64,000 nucleotides of DNA from Phaeodactylum tricornutum CCAP 1055/1 (taxonomy: Eukaryota; Bacillariophyta; Bacillariophyceae; Surirellales; Neidiaceae). Positions 60,108 to 64,000 of the stretch are shown one piece after another. Position 1 is the first letter of the stretch. Each line of letters begins with the position of its first letter. Under the pieces are notes generated by a model. It was given only the letters and a program-made list of their open reading frames with translations. It ran no database searches and was not told where the DNA came from. The position numbers and the translations under genes are program-made. The stretch is from NCBI RefSeq assembly GCF_000150955.2, contig NC_011673.1, positions 248,001-312,000 on the forward strand, written 5' to 3'.

Positions 60108-61901
60108 TTACATTCGGAAGACACCAAATTTGGTAGCGTTTGGGTTGCAACCAACTCGTCGTGCTATTGCCAACGAGCTACCGAGTACCATTCGTGTATC
60201 AGCCGGATCAATTATGCCATCATCCCACAGATGCGAGGTCGAGTAGTACGCTGAGCTTTCTTTCTCAAATTTGTCCAAAATGGGTTGCTTGAAGCTTGCT
60301 TCTTCTTCCGCGTTCCATTGGTCACCCCGTGCGTGAATGTTGTTTCGTTGGATAGTGGCCAGTACGTTGGCAGCTTGCTCGCCGCCCATGACACCAATCT
60401 TGGCGTTGGGCCACATATAGAGAAACCGAGGACTGAAGGCACGCCCACACATACCGTAATTTCCGGCGCCGTACGAGCCACCAACCACTAGCGTTATCTT
60501 GGGGACGGCTGCCGTCGCCACAGCCGTCACCAGTTTAGCCCCGTGTTTCGCGATACCTTCGTGTTCGTATTTTTGCCCGATCATAAAGCCTGTAATATTT
60601 TGGATAAATAAAATAGGAATCCCGCGTTGGCAACACAGCTCAACAAAGTGTGCACCTTTCATGGCACTTTCCGGGAAAAGAATTCCGTTGTTGGCGATCA
60701 CACCGACGTCTTGACCCATAAGTTTTCCAAAGCCGGTCACCAAGGTCGTCCCGTAGTTCTTTTTGAATTCGTGAAATCGACTACCGTCCAAGATACGCGC
60801 CAGAATCAGACGGACGTCCATGGGTTGTTTGGAATCAACGGGAACGATCCCGCCGAGTTCCTTGGGGTCGTACAAGGGTTCTTCGTGCTGTGGCAAGTGT
60901 TCCGAAGTTGTCTTGGTGCTTGTAATACCGGAAGGTGCCCGTCCCAAACTTGCTACGACGTCGCGCGCCAATCGCATAGCATCGAGCTCGTTTACGGCCA
61001 AATGGTCGGCCACCCCCGAGACGGTGGTATGTACTCGAGCGCCACCTAATTCCTCAGCCGATACGACTTCTCCCGTCGCTGCTTGTACCAACGGTGGTCC
61101 ACCAAGAAAGATTGTGCCATTGCCTTGCACAATAATTGTTTCATCGGACATACTAGGGACGTAGGCCCCACCGGCAGTACATGATCCACAGACGACAGCA
61201 ATTTGTGGAATATTTCGGCTCGACAAGGTCGCTTGGTGATAAAAGATGCGCCCAAAATGATCGCGATCGGGAAATACTTGGTCTTGCTGGGGCAAATAGG
61301 CTCCACCAGAATCGACCAAATAGATACAGGGTAGGTCGTTCTGCAAAGCAATCTCTTGAGCCCTCAGATGTTTCTTGACAGTTATGGGAAAGTAGGTGCC
61401 ACCTTTGACGGTCGCATCGTTGGCGATAAACATGACGGGCTGTGAAGCGACGATCCCTATCGCTGTTACAATACCACCGGATGGGATGTCGTCCTGGAAG
61501 CCGGCAAGTGCGGACAATTCGAGCAACGGGGTCCCGGGGTCGATAATACATTCGATTCGATCCCTTGGTAAGAGTTTCTGACGAGAGACGTGACGCTGCA
61601 CGGCCTGTGGCCCCCCACCGAGACGGACGTGAGCGAGACGTTCGTTCAAAAGCTCAACGTCGTGTTGCGTGCGGGACAAGGCGCATCGAACGACATCACT
61701 ACGAGTATCAAGGTCACATCCCTTCAAGACGGGAAGGATATTGAAAGTTTTGGGTGAATCGTACGTAATATTTCTTTCCAAAAAGCCAGTCGCGGTGGAG
61801 AAGAAGCCGGGACGACGAAAAGACGCACAGGCCGGTGTTGGAGACGTCCGTTGACGGAACACGGGCGGCACGAAGGTACGATAAAGCATAGAACGCTGCA
61901 T
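60108..61901 (-). CDS. MCCC2: Methylcrotonyl-CoA carboxylase beta subunit
   Basis: A 597-aa carboxyltransferase, the biotin-dependent partner of MCC alpha in leucine breakdown. N-terminus [20 protein letters not shown] then [13 protein letters not shown] is a mitochondrial presequence. Domain blocks: [80 protein letters not shown] with [53 protein letters not shown] and [20 protein letters not shown]. The second half has the acyl-CoA face [20 protein letters not shown] and [20 protein letters not shown]. These distinguish MCC beta from propionyl-CoA carboxylase beta. ATG 61901; single exon. Stops 136 bp from the convergent ABCG gene. Confidence 0.94.
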   Translation of the reverse strand: MQRSMLYRTFVPPVFRQRTSPTPACASFRRPGFFSTATGFLERNITYDSPKTFNILPVLKGCDLDTRSDVVRCALSRTQHDVELLNERLAHVRLGGGPQAVQRHVSRQKLLPRDRIECIIDPGTPLLELSALAGFQDDIPSGGIVTAIGIVASQPVMFIANDATVKGGTYFPITVKKHLRAQEIALQNDLPCIYLVDSGGAYLPQQDQVFPDRDHFGRIFYHQATLSSRNIPQIAVVCGSCTAGGAYVPSMSDETIIVQGNGTIFLGGPPLVQAATGEVVSAEELGGARVHTTVSGVADHLAVNELDAMRLARDVVASLGRAPSGITSTKTTSEHLPQHEEPLYDPKELGGIVPVDSKQPMDVRLILARILDGSRFHEFKKNYGTTLVTGFGKLMGQDVGVIANNGILFPESAMKGAHFVELCCQRGIPILFIQNITGFMIGQKYEHEGIAKHGAKLVTAVATAAVPKITLVVGGSYGAGNYGMCGRAFSPRFLYMWPNAKIGVMGGEQAANVLATIQRNNIHARGDQWNAEEEASFKQPILDKFEKESSAYYSTSHLWDDGIIDPADTRMVLGSSLAIARRVGCNPNATKFGVFRM

Positions 61902-62773
61902 CGCTTTCTTGAGACAGCACTTGAGAAGTGGATGCAGATCGATGCAGTATCAAAAAGTGTTGGAGCGACCAAAGTGTGACAACATGCAGCGGCAGACAAC
62001 GAGGGGAAACGAAGGGTGCGCTTGACATCGTTTACGAGAATTCTATCTTTTACCCGTCAGGTTGTCTCTAGGAGAGTCATGTTCGACGCGAGTTCTCGCA
62101 AGTTCTGAAATCCGTGACCGGACTGGATTTTTGTTTGGTTGGGAAACCAACGAAGCTCGAATCATGTGTGATGGTTAAATTAGCGTTAGCTCTCTTCCAT
62201 CTCGCACGTATTCCCGTTCGCATGTGTGGGGATCCGTACTACTAGGGCCCAATTTTGGGGGCCGACGGAAGACATTGATTTCAAGTACTACATGCAACTT
62301 TTTTTCGGAGCGGCGCACTTGAGGGAAGCCTAGTTTGTCCAAAGTCTACAATACTGATTATAACTGATATACTCTCAACGCACAGTAAACCTCCGACAAA
62401 CGAACCCGGCAAGACTCTCGTGGCTTCCCACCAAGGGCAAGTGTACTATACTTGACGGTGACGTGAAAATAGGCCTGCAATCCATGGAAAGGAAGGAGAC
62501 GGAATGGTCCGGCGCACTGTAAACTTTGATCACACAACGACTTGTTTGTTGTTGCTGTTGATGCGATAACAGTAACCATCCCAGAAGTTTACAGTTAGTC
62601 GTGCTTTCGCCAAAGTTGCCACCTCGAATCACCCCATTCGTGTAAGAGACGATACAACACGACTTGCCTGACGGTACAGTAGGTCAAGGCTACTAGAGCG
62701 GTTTCTGCTACGTTGATACCTGGATTTGTCTCATCGTTGTTGAATTGGGATCGATCGAACGATAGATAGATAG
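61902..62773. promoter_or_regulatory. Divergent promoter region, MCC beta / 3' unknown gene
   Basis: 872 bp. Heptamers ACTGTAA (62516-62522), TAACAGT (62567-62573) and TTACAGT (62589-62595) cluster. A short GATA microsatellite lies at about 62761-62773, just before the start codon of the next gene. Confidence 0.45.
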
Positions 62774-64000
62774 ATGCGTTCACACCACTCTCCCTCCACG
62801 ATGAGCAGCGCCCGTAATTTCAAGAGGCACGAAGATACCACGCGATCTTTGTCAAACGTATCGTCGTCCCACAAAAGCTCGTTTTCGGATCCCAACGTGG
62901 GAGCGCTCTTTCCAAGATCGAAATACGATATGTCGCGGCAGTCTCTTCCCAATCACTCGTTCGAGGGGGGACGACAACGACAACATCAACAGCAACATCA
63001 ACGGATGAAAGAATTTGCACCAGTAGACGCATCTTGGGACGCCATTGTGGAGGAAAAGAAGGACGATGTGTCCGTAATCACCAATCCTTCCGCTGCATTC
63101 CAGACAGGTTCGGTAGCTTCGGGTGCACGCAACGGAGCCCGGATAACTAGACTGGCGTCCATGTTCAGTAATCATGCCGTTGGTAAGACACACAGCAAAG
63201 ACGATGGTTCTCCCAAACATAATCGGTACACGAGCAACACGCCGACCACACGTATCACCAAGACGACGCTCGCGTCTCCCTCGAGCCCTGTGCCTTCTGC
63301 CGGGAGTAGCGCTTACGTTGGCTGGCCCGGAACACAGGACAAGGAAGGCGCTGTGGTATCCATACAGTCATCCTTCGAAGACAGTTCTCAGGAAGACTTC
63401 GTGCGCAAGCGCGAATCCTCGCCCTCACCCCAAACCGCGACCGCTCTGCTCATGCGGTCCAGCAACGAAAAATCGAGGCCTAGTTCCACGCCTTATTCGT
63501 ACTCATCCGCTTTGTCAGACAGACACGTGATGTCTCCAAAGCAGAGCAATACGGTGCTTCGCTACACACAAGTTGGTGACCGATACTCCAGTATCACCAG
63601 CAACCATAACAGCAATACGGGACGTGGAGCGAGATCTCCACCGAACTCGGCAAATCGAAGACGCACCGGCGGTAGCTCAGTTTCCTTCAACAACTTGCTG
63701 GAACCCACATTGGACGATGCCTGGGATTCCGAGCCTTCTACCAACCCGCCTTCGTCCACTGGCGGCACGAGTTTCTCCAAGGCCTCGTCGGCCTACATGG
63801 ATGCTTTCACTGACAAGAACCGCCGCGAAAATTCGGTGACTCTAGCCGCCAAGGAAGTGTTGCGTCGGCACCGCTCTTCGATTCCTCAGCCACCGACACA
63901 AGAATCGCTGGCTGCCATCGATTGCCTATCTCCGCCGCATCGGGCCTTTAATGCTCCGGGCTATCGAGGGTTAATTGAAAAAACTAAGGAGGTGCCCAGT
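62774..64000 (+). CDS. Low-complexity protein, unknown, 3' end outside window
   Basis: One frame runs from ATG 62774 to the window edge, exactly 409 codons without a stop. Start MRSHHSPSTMSSARNF, then a Ser-rich region, a Gln/His stretch (RQRQHQQQHQRMKEF) and a possibly folded piece DASWDAIVEEKKDDVSV. Most of the rest is Ser/Pro/Arg/Asn-rich and probably disordered. The last piece, SIPQPPTQESLAAIDCLSPP then FNAPGYRGLIEKTKEVPS, looks more conserved and may lead into a domain beyond the edge. No family recognised. Many Ser/Thr-Pro and RxxS sites suggest phosphorylation. Since the other strand is also dotted with ORFs, frame length is the main support. Confidence 0.7.
   Translation, partial: MRSHHSPSTMSSARNFKRHEDTTRSLSNVSSSHKSSFSDPNVGALFPRSKYDMSRQSLPNHSFEGGRQRQHQQQHQRMKEFAPVDASWDAIVEEKKDDVSVITNPSAAFQTGSVASGARNGARITRLASMFSNHAVGKTHSKDDGSPKHNRYTSNTPTTRITKTTLASPSSPVPSAGSSAYVGWPGTQDKEGAVVSIQSSFEDSSQEDFVRKRESSPSPQTATALLMRSSNEKSRPSSTPYSYSSALSDRHVMSPKQSNTVLRYTQVGDRYSSITSNHNSNTGRGARSPPNSANRRRTGGSSVSFNNLLEPTLDDAWDSEPSTNPPSSTGGTSFSKASSAYMDAFTDKNRRENSVTLAAKEVLRRHRSSIPQPPTQESLAAIDCLSPPHRAFNAPGYRGLIEKTKEVPS

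Noticed and set aside
1-64000. tRNA genes, CRISPR arrays, transposons, LTR or viral elements
   Set aside because: Scanned the gaps for B-box-like sequence, regular direct repeats, long terminal repeats and transposase, reverse-transcriptase or capsid-like proteins and found none; a covariance-model or repeat-library search would be more sensitive.

Overview
This window looks like nuclear DNA of a pennate diatom, most likely Phaeodactylum tricornutum or a close relative. The evidence is a dense eukaryotic gene set with few short GT-AG introns (mostly about 65-130 bp, one inferred at 231 bp), small gaps between genes, and several preproteins whose N-termini resemble the diatom plastid bipartite signal (a hydrophobic signal peptide followed by an A-F or S-F type cleavage motif). 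The species is an inference. No rRNA, tRNA, CRISPR array, LTR element, DNA transposon or viral relic was recognised.

Layout. 1-9 kb: the 3' part of a P-protein-like permease, guanylate kinase, NAT9, a 67-aa membrane protein, a TLC-domain protein, a methyltransferase and the GPI mannosyltransferase PIG-B. 9-20 kb: ribosomal protein eS17 divergent from a Vms1/ANKZF1 ribosome-rescue factor, a POR-like short-chain dehydrogenase, a METTL-type methyltransferase and a 1080-aa PPR protein. 20-28 kb: an aldo/keto reductase with a plastid-type presequence, a FUN14 protein with an EF-hand-like loop, TAF9, an HXXXD acyltransferase and a HAD phosphatase whose 5' end overlaps a twin-CX9C protein. 28-40 kb: an orphan helical protein, a GNAT enzyme, ALG5, eIF3f, a DUF2009 protein with its frame split, a SYP7-type Qc-SNARE and a prolyl 4-hydroxylase. 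39-51 kb: SEH1, sphingosine kinase, RNA polymerase III RPC6, a TAZ zinc-finger protein, a TALE homeodomain protein that also carries a RING-like finger, and HMCES. 51-64 kb: a Mei2-like RNA-binding protein, the HisH-HisF fusion, an ABCG half-transporter, methylcrotonyl-CoA carboxylase beta, and an unknown low-complexity protein running off the end.

The genes are mostly unrelated housekeeping functions in alternating divergent and convergent pairs, as is usual in compact algal genomes. Loose themes are ER lipid and glycan work (PIG-B, ALG5, TLC), translation and its quality control (eS17, Vms1, eIF3f) and RNA/transcription (TAF9, RPC6, TAZ, TALE-RING, Mei2, PPR).

The observations most worth following are the TALE-homeodomain/RING-like architecture, the split reading frame of the DUF2009 gene, the same-strand overlap of the CHCH and HAD genes, and the non-coding DNA. 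The gaps repeatedly carry the heptamer ACTGTNA (or TNACAGT), sometimes inside perfect 9-bp stem / 9-nt loop hairpins, plus two perfect TGACGTCA palindromes. Splice sites and starts were read by eye from frame continuity and family conservation, without transcript data.
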